Assembly: GCA_907165065.1 (NCBI GenBank)
Contig: OU015541.1
Coordinates: 13,445,001 to 13,509,000, forward strand
Length of the DNA stretch: 64,000 nt
DNA from: Caprimulgus europaeus
Lineage: Eukaryota > Chordata > Aves > Caprimulgiformes > Caprimulgidae
Reading direction: 5' to 3'
In this document: one piece after another, positions 50,891 through 62,047 of the stretch
Layout: each line of letters begins with the position of its first letter
Position numbering within the stretch: position 1 is the first letter of the stretch
Position numbers and translations under genes: made by a program
The notes under the pieces: model-generated
Databases searched by the model: none
The model's input: only the letters and a program-made list of their open reading frames with translations
Told to the model about the DNA's origin: nothing

Positions 50891-51067
50891 ATCACAGAAC
50901 CATAGCATCACCTACATTGGAAAAGCCCTTGAAGCTCATCGAGTCCAACCATGAACCCAACACTGACCAGTCCCCAACTAACCCCTGTCCCTCAGCACTG
51001 TGTCTACACAACTCTTCAATCCCTCCAGGGATGGGGACTCCACCACCTGCCCCTTCCAATGCCTGAG
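50891..51067 (-). mobile_element. CR1 3'-end fragment
   Basis: ATCACAGAACCATAGCATCA (terminal octamers), ATTGGAAAAGCCCTTGAAGC, CTCATCGAGTCCAACCATG, CAATCCCTCCAGGGATGGGG and CTTCCAATGCCTGA form the reverse complement of a CR1 tail. About 177 bp remain. Confidence 0.92.
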
Positions 51068-53079
51068 GTGGCATCCTCCCAGGTACAAAGTGTCATCAGA
51101 TCCCATGCAGCCCCTTGTAGAAGTGAAACCTTAAACATGGAAGCTGGAACTGTTATGATTTAAAATGCGTACCTGGAAAAAGCAAGGTGCTGGAGCAGCC
51201 ACCTCACCCAGAACTGATGAGAGAGCCCATGGGGACATAAGCCACGTCCATGCACCACCTGCCTGTGCCAGGGATGCACTGCCCAGCAGTGGGTGTGTGT
51301 CCATCACCACATCAAACTTCCCCAGCTCCATCTGCACTGGCTTGCCCCTTCCTACAAGAAGGACACCATAAAACATAAAAGTTGCTTTATTTCTCCTGTC
51401 AGCAGTATGAACTGGCTGGAGCTGAGAAGTTTTGGCAGAGCTGTAACCACTGTGCTGGTTGACTGGTGGAGCTGGTGCTCATGCAGAGCATGCCTTCACC
51501 CTCAGTGGGCTGCAACACCAGTCCCCAGACACAGCCAAGCACTAGGTGTGTTTTCTTGAGGCTCCAGCTTTCTTTTGAAGAAAGACCTCTCCAGGATACA
51601 GTGCTTTCTAGGCTTGCAAGGAGCTGTGGAAAAGCTGACTTGCTGCCTATATGCATAATCAGCCTCTGCACCTTCTTGAAGGACAGGGTAGTGGACTGTG
51701 TACATGGGGATTTAGGGATTTATAAACTAATAATTAATTAAATAATTAATAAACTAATTAGTGAGACTAATAAAATACTCAGGCATCTGCAGCTTTGCTT
51801 TCTGAAGGGTTGTCTCACTAGGGACAGGCTTAAGAGTGGATGATCTCCTCTTGCTGTGTCTGCAGGCAGCTAATGCAAACCAAGAGCACCATCTACCGTC
51901 GTGCCTCGCAGGATGATCCGTTACTGGCGTGCCTGGGGTTCAATAAAGGGGCTGTTATTACAGTCAGGTTTCTTGACCGTTGCACTGAACGTTGTTCAAT
52001 AGCTTATTAGAGTTTACTAATAAGGAGACCTCATGGAGGAATGGATTTTTCTATTCAGCACTTAACACCATGTACAAAACTCAGCATTTACAAGGATACA
52101 GCGAGCCCCTCCTCATTGCACACAGCGGAATACCACAATAAAGTTAATTTCCAGGATACAACAATACACATTATGGACTGTGCAGCTTATTAAAAGATCA
52201 TAAAACAGAACATTGGCTTGCATTTTTTGGTGGAAGCATCATGTTTGAAGAGCAGCAGAAGGAACACGTTATCCTGCACTGTCAGCCACGTACAAAAGAA
52301 CTTTTATAAAAATAATGTAGGAATCGCACGGGCCAAGGGCTGTGTCCATCACCACCAGGCTGTGCAGAGCCACCTGCCCTCAGCCTGTGAGCAGAAACAC
52401 TTGCTTGTCAGAGCTGCTCCTCCCCAGGTGTTTTTCCACAAATACCCCAATTTCCCAAAAAACTGACCTTTCTCCAGAGCAGAGGAGCAGGACAAAGGCA
52501 AGAACAAGGTATGAGGTTGTAGTCCACTCTGCTGGCCAGGCAGGCAGGGGTGTGCAGGCTGATGGTCCTCAGGATGGGTGTTCATCCCCTCCAGTCACCC
52601 TCACCAAGCAGGGCCCTCTGTCCCCCACCAGCACCCACACCCAGGGTGCTGCATGGGGACAAAGTGACAGCAAGCAGAGTCAGACTGAAACCTGCCAGGG
52701 TGCAACCCCCTCTCTTGGGAGCACAATCTTTCCTTCAGATGTATGAGTGAGGACTTTTGATTACTTTTGACGAACCTTTCACTTCTTTGATAGCTTCTTT
52801 GTGGAAGTTTTATGTCTGACACAGGCAGGGGCTTTGCAGGGCAGGGAATTCCTAGTATTTTTTGGGGGAGGGCAGCATTAGTTTTTTCATTTTCCCTGGT
52901 TTGATTTTTGCTCCAATTTGCCTGGGAGCAGGATGATACTTATTTATCTACAGGAGTGGGGGGTTTTTGTTCTTAAAGTCAGATTGGCATTTATAATTAT
53001 TTCTGGTGGCTCATAGGGGCTCTTACAGCCAGTGTGCAGATGAGTACCAGTGGGACCCCAGCACCCAGGAGAGGCTGGA
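51068..53079. other. Unique non-coding sequence
   Basis: Contains an AT-only low-complexity patch. A repeat-free block at about 51890-52210, with TTCAATAAAGG, ATTGTTC-like and TTACTAATAAGG motifs, resembles conserved non-coding DNA. Overlapping frames on both strands at 51131-52822 (up to 134 codons) follow local GC content, with no domain. Confidence 0.45.
51715..51775. repeat. AT-rich repeat (TAATTAATAAAC-type)
   Basis: Irregular repetition of AATTAAT and AACTAAT units over 60 bp; simple low-complexity DNA. Confidence 0.85.
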
Positions 53080-53240
53080 CAGGTCCATCCTGCTCCATTT
53101 AATATCTTTATTATTGATCTTAGGGAAGACAGAAGAACAGAAAAACCCTTAGAGCAGCCCCAGCTGGGAGCATCTGCTAAGGCTGCAGGAACAGGAGCAA
53201 ATCTAAGGAAGAACTCACCCCTTTCTGGGTGATCATTGAA
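53080..53240 (+). mobile_element. Probable decayed CR1 reverse-transcriptase fragment
   Basis: The frame at 53089-53121 reads PAPFNIFIIDL, close to the LFNIFINDL-type motif that precedes the active site in CR1 reverse transcriptases. The following codons are too decayed to align. This is a short match, so moderate doubt remains. Confidence 0.45.
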
Positions 53241-56200
53241 CCACATTGCACCCCATTTTGGGCCACCCAGCAGAAGATAAACTTCAGCACAGGCATGAGC
53301 ACCAGGGCAGCAATAAGAGGCAGTCTGCAGCTGGTAGCAAGCATTGCCATTTTGATTCAGTAATGTTTTATACCCACTTTGATTTTGTGCAATAAACAGC
53401 CAAGGCTCAGATCAACTGGCCTCATTTTTACAGGCAGACTTTCAAAACCCTTCCCTGCCAGATCAAGGAATGCATCATTTGCAATCACAGTTATCTCAAA
53501 TAAATTAGTTTTGATGCAAGCTGTCACAGAGAAGGTGGAGGCCAAATCCCAAGCATGAAGCAACTAATTTGCTTCATTTTCTATTCTTTTCCCTTTTTAT
53601 TCTACTTTGCAAATGTCCCAAGTTTCAGCAGTTCAGAAAGCAGCTGTAGGCACTGGGGACAGGCTGTGACCACAGACATTTTCCTCCCAGCTCCATAAAT
53701 CTCTCTCCAAAGGGTCTCAGCTTTCTCGCCCTTGCTCCCACATCCCCCATGGATGCAGAGCAGTGGGGTCTGTTGTGGAGATGAACACAGCCAGGGTCTG
53801 GGCTGGGCTCACCAGATCCATGGGATTTGTGGTGGGTACCCACAGCACGATGGAGCACTCCAGAAAGCAATAGTTTCTCTTTTTATGCATTCTTAGAAAA
53901 CAATTACCAGCAGGAGTGATGAATGTACTTCTAATTATATCTGCACCCTCTCACCCCTTCCTAGTCCTGAACTACTTTAATAGCAAAGGGTATTCAAGGA
54001 AAAAAGTGGTTTCATTCAGTGATATTAACCCAAGAGGAGGTTTTCAATGCCTTGTTTGTTTTGGGGAGATGTTTGCAGGGCTGAGGGTGGAGATCCAACA
54101 GTTGGACTGAGATCCCAAAATGTCTCCATGTTTTTTGCACATCAGCTGTGGCACAGCTCTCTGTAGCACAGCTCTCTGTAGCTCTGTCATTGGTGGGTGA
54201 TGTTTTGGACAGTGCAGCATTTGGATACACGTTCTATTGCTTTCACTTGCAAAAGTAGCCTCTAGCTCAAGCAGAGAGGCTCACGTACAACAATACAGTT
54301 GAGACAAACTAGCCTGACCTTTTAAAGCAAACCTCTTACACGTGCTGTATTTTGGTCGTAGTTTTTAAGAGAAGGGAGAAAAAACACCTCTCAGATGTTA
54401 CCCTCTTGGATAAAACCAGTTAATGGAGGACTGCCAATGTTTGTAGAGGAAGCATGATCACACACCCTATTTGGAAGACCTGTCTGCTTCATCCAGCCTT
54501 GTAGGTCTGTCAAACAGTCCCAGAGAGACACAAAAACATGCTTTTTTTTTTAAATAAAAAAAAAAAATCAACACTCCAACTACCTGTCACTCTGAAAGCA
54601 AACAGCAGCGATGGAATAGATCAGTCCTAGTCTCCTTCCAGATTCCTACAAAGATTTGCATCCATCTCATTTTAATTGGCCTTTGCTGGGCCTGTCCTTA
54701 GTTTCTCTTAGTACTTCTTCTCATTTCATCAGGATCATTTGCATTTCACAAAGGCGCCGCGATGCTCGATGCTCGGCTTGTATGGCTCAGGCTGCACCGG
54801 GAGCCTGCCTTTCTCACCAGCAGCTATTGAATCAGCTCGCTATTGTCTCAAAGCACTTTTTTTCCCTCCTCCTTCTCTCAAGTCTTTGAGAGACATATAA
54901 TACCCTCTTTAAAATGGCTCATCATGGATGTATCACCTGAAGGTCTATTTCTAACCGAGATTCGCACTGAATAAGCGTTATCCTTGATAGAATTTTTCAT
55001 GCATTAGATTGGAAGCAAGCATTGATCAATGCAAGTTAAAATAACACTAAGCTACACAAATATAGAGCTCTACCTTGTAATTATTTGCAGTACTTGACTA
55101 TAAGCTTGAAAATAACATTTCTTATCTCATAAAGCGTGACCTTCTCCACATGCCAAAGCCCAAGCAGCTTTTCTACAGGGGTTTCAGACTTCCCTGCAAA
55201 AACAAGTAGCCCAGCTGGTCTCAGGAGAGGGCACATTTTTGGGTGCTGAAGAAAAGTCACCATTTCTAATCTGGGAGCTCAGAAGAAAGGGCAGCTACAG
55301 TAATTTGACATGATACCCCAACCTTTAAGAAATGTGGGTGCACAAAATAGATTTAGAACGAGTTAATATCTAGATTGCCAAATGCCAGCAAATAAATGGA
55401 GCTTATTATCAGCTTTGGTAAAGGGCACAGAGTGAAACAAGGTGGGATGTGATCAGAGACCACTGTCAATGGTGGCTCCTTGCAATGGTGCTCAGCAATC
55501 CCCAGCAGCAAGCGTTAATGGGGATGCTGAAACACTTCCCCGTGCTGGAGTAGGCTGCGGGTGCCTCAGCAGCACGTGGCTGTCAGAAAAACATCTCCAC
55601 GTCTTCCTTAAAGCCCTCTGATTACAGCTCTGTGGTGGCTGAGGCTACGACCTCAGTTGTTTTGCTGTCACTGAGGCTGACTCAGTATAATTTTAAATCT
55701 ATTATCTAAAATACATAGTGCACTGTCTTTTATACTATAATTGAAGCTTCTCTTTTCCTCTGTGGATTCATTTTTTTCTTTAGTTGGCTCATGGCAATCA
55801 GATAGATCACTTCATCTTCTCAGGAAAACTTCCAAATCATTAGAACCCTGGGATTTGGGGGGTTTGGGGCTTTTTGTTTGTTTTTTGTTCTTTTTCTTTT
55901 TGTAATTAATGTAAGTCACAGAATATTTTATATTTGGAACAGCGTTATTTGCAGACAGTAGTCAAACACGTTTGGTTCTCAGCCAGGTGCGAAGCATATG
56001 CAGCAGAGGAGTGAGATGAAAGGATGTAGGTAAACAGGGAAGATGCTGATTGTGAGACTGATCCCCCACCCTTCTCCGTGCTGCTGCACTTGATAAAAAA
56101 GATGCCAGCATTCAAGCAGTCTGAAAGGGAACTGAAAGCCAAATTCGGATGGAAACCAGAAGTAATTTGGAGGATAAATTTTTAATTAAAAAAGCAGTCC

Positions 56201-56939
56201 GAGATAGCAAGTTTAGAAGGATTGCTCCTAAAAGCTTAAGACTGTTTCTCTGCCCTCTGTCTTTAGCTTTTTTTTTTTTATTGATATGGAATGAGGAGAG
56301 AGCTTTTTCTGGGTGCATTGTAGGAAAGCACAATTCATGCTATGAGCACCTTTCTCATTTCCATCCAATATTACTGCTATGTCCCTTGAAAGGCTACAAA
56401 AAAAATACAAGTGGAGCAGAAAGTGGCTATCTGCTTGCCAAATTATATATTTCAAGCAGGGAGCACATAGATCCAGAGCTGTAATAGCTTCTAATTATCT
56501 TGCAGGGGTAATTTGAAATAGTTCAACTCTTATTTATGAGTGTGACATTTATTTCTTTGTATTGCAGCCGTTCTTAAATGCCTTAACACGGGATCAATAT
56601 CACTTTGTACCGAGCCAGACCTACCACAACGTGCTACTCCCCAGAAAGCATTTGTTTTGCTAGCCAGGGCTTCCTGCTCAACCCACCTGCCCAGTGAAGA
56701 AGCGAAGGACAGGACCCAGCAAAGTGGTATTTGCTTCTGGTTCATGGGTGTTTGTCTGCATGTTGTTCCCAGTGTCCAGCCAGGGATTTGCACAGTGATG
56801 CCACCAACTCAGTGCAGCACTTGTGGCCTTTTGCCTGGATGGAGATAAACAGGGGAGAGAGAGAGAGAGGACATGAGTGTTGCTGGGTATGTTAGTACCC
56901 CGTGCATGGAGAAAATGTGGAGTTGGAAATCTTGCTGTG
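53241..56939. other. Unique non-coding sequence with candidate conserved blocks
   Basis: No gene or clear transposon. It contains the tandem duplication at 54151-54180 and a repeat-free AT-rich block at 54890-55080 with a perfect palindrome GCATTGATCAATGC (55019-55032). A G/T-rich stretch lies at 55850-55905. A further AT-rich block with AATTTTTAATTAAA-type sequence is at 56100-56260. Confidence 0.5.
54151..54180. repeat. Perfect 15-bp tandem duplication
   Basis: GCACAGCTCTCTGTA occurs twice in direct succession with no mismatch, followed by a partial third unit GCTCTGT. Identity suggests a recent slippage event. Confidence 0.95.
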
Positions 56940-57306
56940 TTTATCCTGGAGAAAAGGAGGCTGAGGGAAGACCTTACAACTTTCTCCAACTCCCTGAAAG
57001 GAGGGTGTAGAGAGGTGGGGGTCTGTCTCTTCTCCCAGGTACCTAGTGATGGAATGAGGGGAACAGCCTCAAGTTGCACCAGGGGAGGTTTAGATTGAAT
57101 ATGAGGAAAAATTTCTTCACTGGAAGGTTAGTCAAGCATTGGAACAGTCTGCCTAGGGAGGTGGTGGAGTCACCTTCCCTGGTGGGGTTTAACAGACAGG
57201 TAGACAAGCTGCTTAGAGACATGAGTTAGAGGTGGAATTGGCAGTGTTGGGTTTATGGTTGGACTCAGTGATCTTAAAGGTCTTTTCCAACCACTGCGAT
57301 TCTGTA
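56940..57306 (+). mobile_element. CR1 LINE, 5'-truncated 3' end
   Basis: CTGGAGAAAAGGAGGCTGAG, TTCTCCCAGGTACCTAGTG, AAGTTGCACCAGGGGAGG, ATTGGAACAGTCTGCCTAGG, GGTTGGACTCAGTGATCTTA and the terminal ACTGCGATTCTGTA appear in the order of a CR1 tail. Compared with the copies at 5.3 and 39.4 kb it carries an extra AATTGGCAGTGTTGGGTTTA segment before the end, indicating another subfamily. Confidence 0.93.
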
Positions 57307-59040
57307 AAATAATCCCACTGCTACACACTCATTGCAAATTCACAATATATCTCAGTATGACAGTGAATATGATTTGAACCTTTTCTTTCCCTTTATCTTG
57401 CCATTCCAATAATCCAGCCTGGTAGATAAAAATCAGCCAAGAAACATCCACGTGGTGCTCTCCAGATTTTCTCTCTGGAGCTCTGATGGCAGCTGAGTCT
57501 GCTGCTTTGCAAATCGCATCTGCTTGTGGTTTGAAAAGTTTAAGCTTTTGATTTGCTTTGTGTAGCCACAAATGGATGAGTTTAGTAAAATAAATTACTT
57601 CTATATCACCATGTGATACAGGCACTGCATCCCAGTAGAGGCCATAGGAAAGTATAAGTAATGGTTGTGGTAGAAGATTAATCCAAAATCAAGTCTTCTC
57701 TAAGGTATGTGGCATTGGAGATTGGAAGCTGTTACGTACGAGGGAGAGAGAGATCAACACTGAAAAATCTTTTCAGAGAAATTTCTCAGATGACAGATCT
57801 CTCTGCAAGATGTCATGGTCAGAAAGCTATGAGATTTGGTGTAGCACTAACGTGGTTACCTGATAATTTTAATCACATCTGTAGGGACAGAGGTAAAGTA
57901 GCAGGGGTCTACCCACTTCAAAATAAAGAAGGGCTGAAGCTCCATCCACTCTCCACTCATTTTTATAGGATGCAAAACAAGGTGAAAACAGGCATCACTA
58001 TTTGCTTTATTTTTCTGGGTCATTTGCCTCTGATTAATTTTATGGCGAGATATCCACATGCACATGAGATGTTTTGATCCAAATTCATGCTAAGGGAACT
58101 CCATGAGCTTCAGGATGGTCAAGTCAGGAGTGAACTCAGAGCATTTTCCAGCAGACACTCAATTCAAGACCTTTGCTGGAGGTGAAATCTCATAAACATG
58201 CTCAATACCAAACAGATGATATGCTCAACCTCCCTGGATGGAGGTGATGCAGCACCTGCCAGCTCCAGCACAGAGGTCACCTGGTGCTGCTAATATCATC
58301 TTTAGTTACCCAAATTGGCAGAGAAGTTCCTCAATGCCAGGCTGGACCCAACTCCAAACAGCACTAGACAAGCAGAGAAGCAGAAAGGGTAACTGTGACC
58401 TCTAAAAAAGGATGAAATAAGAAAAAAAATGTTATCACAGTGCTCTCATGTATTTACAGATGACAAGTAACTTTAAAAATCCAGAACCTTTACAAACTCA
58501 GAGACTGGTACTATCTACCCTGGTCTCCTGTCCCAGTGCTAACTCCAGTTACACTGCTGGAAATTTTTCTGCAATTACCCATCTATGTGTGTCTGCAAGA
58601 ACGGAGCTGCTGCTCTGAAACTTTGGGGTAGATAAATCAAATCAGGGAGGCAAAAGCAGTGCTAGAGTTTGATCTGACTTTAACAGATAAAAATCAGAGC
58701 AGCTCCAGCCAAGCCAGGAGCAATGAGCTGAAATCAGATTAGCAAGTCAGAGGGCAGCAAGCACAGAAAGTGTCCCTGGAGGACACTTCACAGCATCCCT
58801 GATGCTGCTCCCCAGCATTAGCCTCCAAAGCACTGCAGTAATGTCCTTGCTGGCACAAGGCAGAGATATCAGAGAGCCAAGTGAATGTGGTTAGCTAATA
58901 CTGACTGTCAGGTCTTCATATTCCCTGTAATATTCAGTGTCTCAGAGGACCACTGATACAGCACATGATTAGGCACAAGCTGAACCTCAGAGGTGAACAA
59001 GTTTGTTGATTATATTTTGGTTTATGATTTTATTATATTA

Positions 59041-59096
59041 GCATTATATTTTAATGATACCATATATAGCATTATATTTTAATGATACCATAAAAT
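59041..59096. repeat. 28-bp tandem duplication
   Basis: Copies at 59041-59068 and 59069-59096 are identical over their first 24 bases (beginning GCATTATATTTTAATGATAC) and differ only at the end. Confidence 0.93.
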
Positions 59097-59111
59097 TAGC
59101 ACATCTAAATC

Positions 59112-59208
59112 TTGTTGGGTTTTGTTGGTTGTTTGGTTTTGGGGGGTTTTTTGTTTGGTTTTTTGGGAGTGGTTTTTTTTGTCGTTTTTGGGTGGTTTTT
59201 TTTCTCCG
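59112..59208. repeat. G/T-rich low-complexity tract
   Basis: About 97 bp almost entirely G and T, alternating T-runs with G-runs of 2-7. It gives the false F/G/W-rich protein strings in two frames. Several G-runs on one strand could allow G-quadruplex formation. Confidence 0.9.
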
Positions 59209-61456
59209 TAGCTTATTTCTGGAAAGGGAGGAAGGAGCTGCAAAACAAAGGGTTCTTTTGCATTGTAACATGTTTGTGTCTCTGTTCAGCCAGCTGAACG
59301 TCTTAATCGGAAAACTTTATTTGAATCCATAAGTAGCTGTGGTGGAAGAGTGGTTAATGGGGATGTGTGGCAGTGCTTTAAGTGCGAGGATGCAAACTTC
59401 ATGCAAGGTCTCTCCTTTCCCTTTTAATCACAAGGTACACACAACAGAGGCCACTCACTCAAGATGTCAAGAGGAAAAAAGAATATTAGCAATTTTTCCT
59501 CAACATTCCTGCTAAAACACCTTCAAACTGCAGCTGTTTGAAGGGGAGGAACAATCTCTGCTATCTGTGGCACAAAGCAAAGGCTCCTGAAAATGAACCA
59601 AACCTGCCAGCAAGTATTTTTGTAACCATCACCTTTGTTTTTAAATCCCACGTGGCGCTAATTATTTACTCATAAAAATGACATGTACAAAAGCAAAGGA
59701 GCTCTGATGAGGATTTGCTCTTTGTCTTGTGAATCCAGGTGGCTTCACAGCTCAAGGTAAGCTGCAAAGGACAGGCAGAAAAAGAAAAATTTCTGCTTTT
59801 TTGACTCCTGCCTACAAGAGTCTGAAGGGAGGGGATGAACGAGTGGAGAAAAGTTATTGGTCTCATTAACTAGTCTGCCCAAGATACCTCTATTAAATGT
59901 ATTTTTTACCCTCTCACCTACTCAACACACAACTACAAAATGTGACAGATACAAGCTCGTGTCTTACCAGTCTATCTTGACAATAGGCAACCTTGACATC
60001 CTACAAGTAATTTTAAAAACTGTTTAGAATCAAGATTGGGTTTCTTTTTTATTTATTTTCAGGTTACCCTTTTAAAAGAAAACAATAGTGAATTCATTCT
60101 GTTCTCCAGGAAGAAAGCTATCCATTTCCAAGGTTAGGTTTCTAAGAACTTCACTCTAGCTGTATCCTAATGATATTTTTTAATAAGAAATGGACACTTG
60201 AAAGCTTGAGATAGAGTCATTGTTTGAGCTAAAGCCCAGAAGCTATCGCTACCAAAAAGGAATTAATTCCATTCGCTTTCAGAAGGAATAGGTATGCCCA
60301 TCCCAGTAGCATATTAAATTTGCATTGTATGCCCAGTTGCTCTCTATATAAAGGCAGTTTGTGATATTTTATTTCTATTTATTTAGAGGAATGTCTAAAG
60401 ACACATTAAGAAAGAGAAATGACACCCAAAGTTTGAACACCTATGTGGGTTGCGATAGCACTCACTGCTGCGTAAAGAACGAGACACAAGTTTTGCAGGG
60501 AGCTACGATACATCTTCCATTAGACAAACAAACATTGATATAAGCAAACCAGAAACCCAGAGACACAGACTACAAACAAAAAGCACTATGTGCAAACCAC
60601 ATAAGTCCCTTTCTAGCAATTTTACAAAGGCAAATAGATGCACAAACATTTTGTTTTATTCCAACACAGCTCTTTTCTTACTTTTTACAAAGGATCTGCC
60701 AAGCTTATTTACCACAGGATGCTTTAGCCCGCTGCTTGCTCCTAGCACAGCTAGGGTGTCTGGGACTTGAGCTTTAAAGCATTAATATTGCTTTCTGATA
60801 TGCTGATGGGGTTCCAAAAATGTATTCTAGTGAAGGCTAACTGCTATCTGCTCAGAATTTAAATGTGGGAATCGCATGCACAGTGGGACACACCAACTAT
60901 GGACAAATCTCTGAGGTCTCCCTTTACACATGCTGGGAACATTTTTCCACTCAGCCTTGAAAGAGTCAGGATTGTTCCAAGTCATCCAAGTAAAGCTAAA
61001 TTGTTGATCAGCATCCAGAGCAGACCTGCCTGGTCGAGGTTGCAAAAGAAAAATGGCTTTATTAAGGCATGTCAAAGCAGAAACCTGATCCCATGCTGAA
61101 GACACTGCTTCACTGTCTGCGATAAAGAACCTGTGTGCAATGATCTGTTCAGCCCCAGCAGTAGGATAAATAGGCAGCAGAGCCTGTCTGGGTGCACACC
61201 CCTGTCAGAACTGGTTTGTGCTGGATGTGTCCTCATCTGGGAGCCACTGCAGGGGACGAGGCAGTTCGAGCTCCCAAAGCAGCAGCTCAGCTGGGGTTTT
61301 AAGCTTCTGTGGGCTCCTGCAGCATGAATTTTCTCTTTGTGCATCAACATCATGTCTCACCTGACTTGCTTGTGTGCAGCATCTCCAGACCTCTTCACCA
61401 CATGGGAAGGTGCAACCACCGAGTCATTCCTTCCATAGATACCTCATCTGAGTAGC

Positions 61457-62047
61457 TGTCCTCGTTTTGCTAGGATAGGGTTAATTTTCTTCTTAGTAGC
61501 TAGAAAGCACTGTGGTTTGGTTTCAGTGAGGCTTGTGATGAGAACAGTGTTGATAACTACAAGGACACTGTGCTTGGGCAGGTTCCAAGAAGAGAGGACT
61601 GGAAGGAGGTAGTGGAGAAGTGTAGTAATTAGCAAAACCCAGAACTGACAGTTGGCTATGCCAATAAGATATTCCATATCATATCACATCACATCATATT
61701 TAGTATATCAACTGGGGCTGCCCAGAGAGGGAGAGATTCTCTTGGGAAATGCTCAGGCTCATTTTTCTAGGATTGCAATTATGGTTTCAGGGTTCCTTTT
61801 TGCTCCCCCAGGATTGTTATCAGCGGGTGGTGAGCAATTGTACTCTGCATCACTCATATAGAGTTATCATTAGTACTTGTTCTCATTATTTTAATTTTAT
61901 TTTTACTCTAATTATTAAATTGTTCTTATTTCAACCTACGAGTCTCCTCACCTTTACCCCTCCAATCCTCTCCCCAGTTCCCAGAGCTGGGGGGAGGCTG
62001 TGGGTGCCTGTGTCTTGTTTGGCTGCCAGCTCAGTTAAACTATCACA
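61457..62047 (+). mobile_element. Solo LTR of the avian ERV family (copy C)
   Basis: A 591-bp LTR starting TGTCCTCGTTTTGCTAGGAT and ending CAGTTAAACTATCACA. It is flanked by a perfect 5-bp target-site duplication GTAGC (61452-61456 and 62048-62052). The 5' part shares GGTTAATTTTCTTCTTAGTA and GTGTTGATAA with copy B. The segment GCGGGTGGTGAGCAATTGTA (around 61820) is absent from A and B, so this is a different subfamily. A short CACATC/ATATC repeat lies at 61676-61698. A TATA-like TAGTATATCAACT is near 61700, and a possible polyadenylation signal ATTAAA is at 61914-61919. No internal viral genes remain. Confidence 0.93.

Larger units (their letters stand above)
57307..61456. other. Unique non-coding sequence
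   Basis: Contains a 28-bp tandem duplication and a G/T-rich tract. A repeat-free block at 60200-60560 includes TATATAAAGG (60345-60354) followed by a 60-codon frame (60361-60543) with no recognisable domain. A 122-codon frame at 57709-58077 shows no similarity I know. No gene is called. Confidence 0.5.

Noticed and set aside
59054-59332. 92-codon frame rich in F, G and W
   Set aside because: Its translation is produced by the G/T-rich low-complexity tract.
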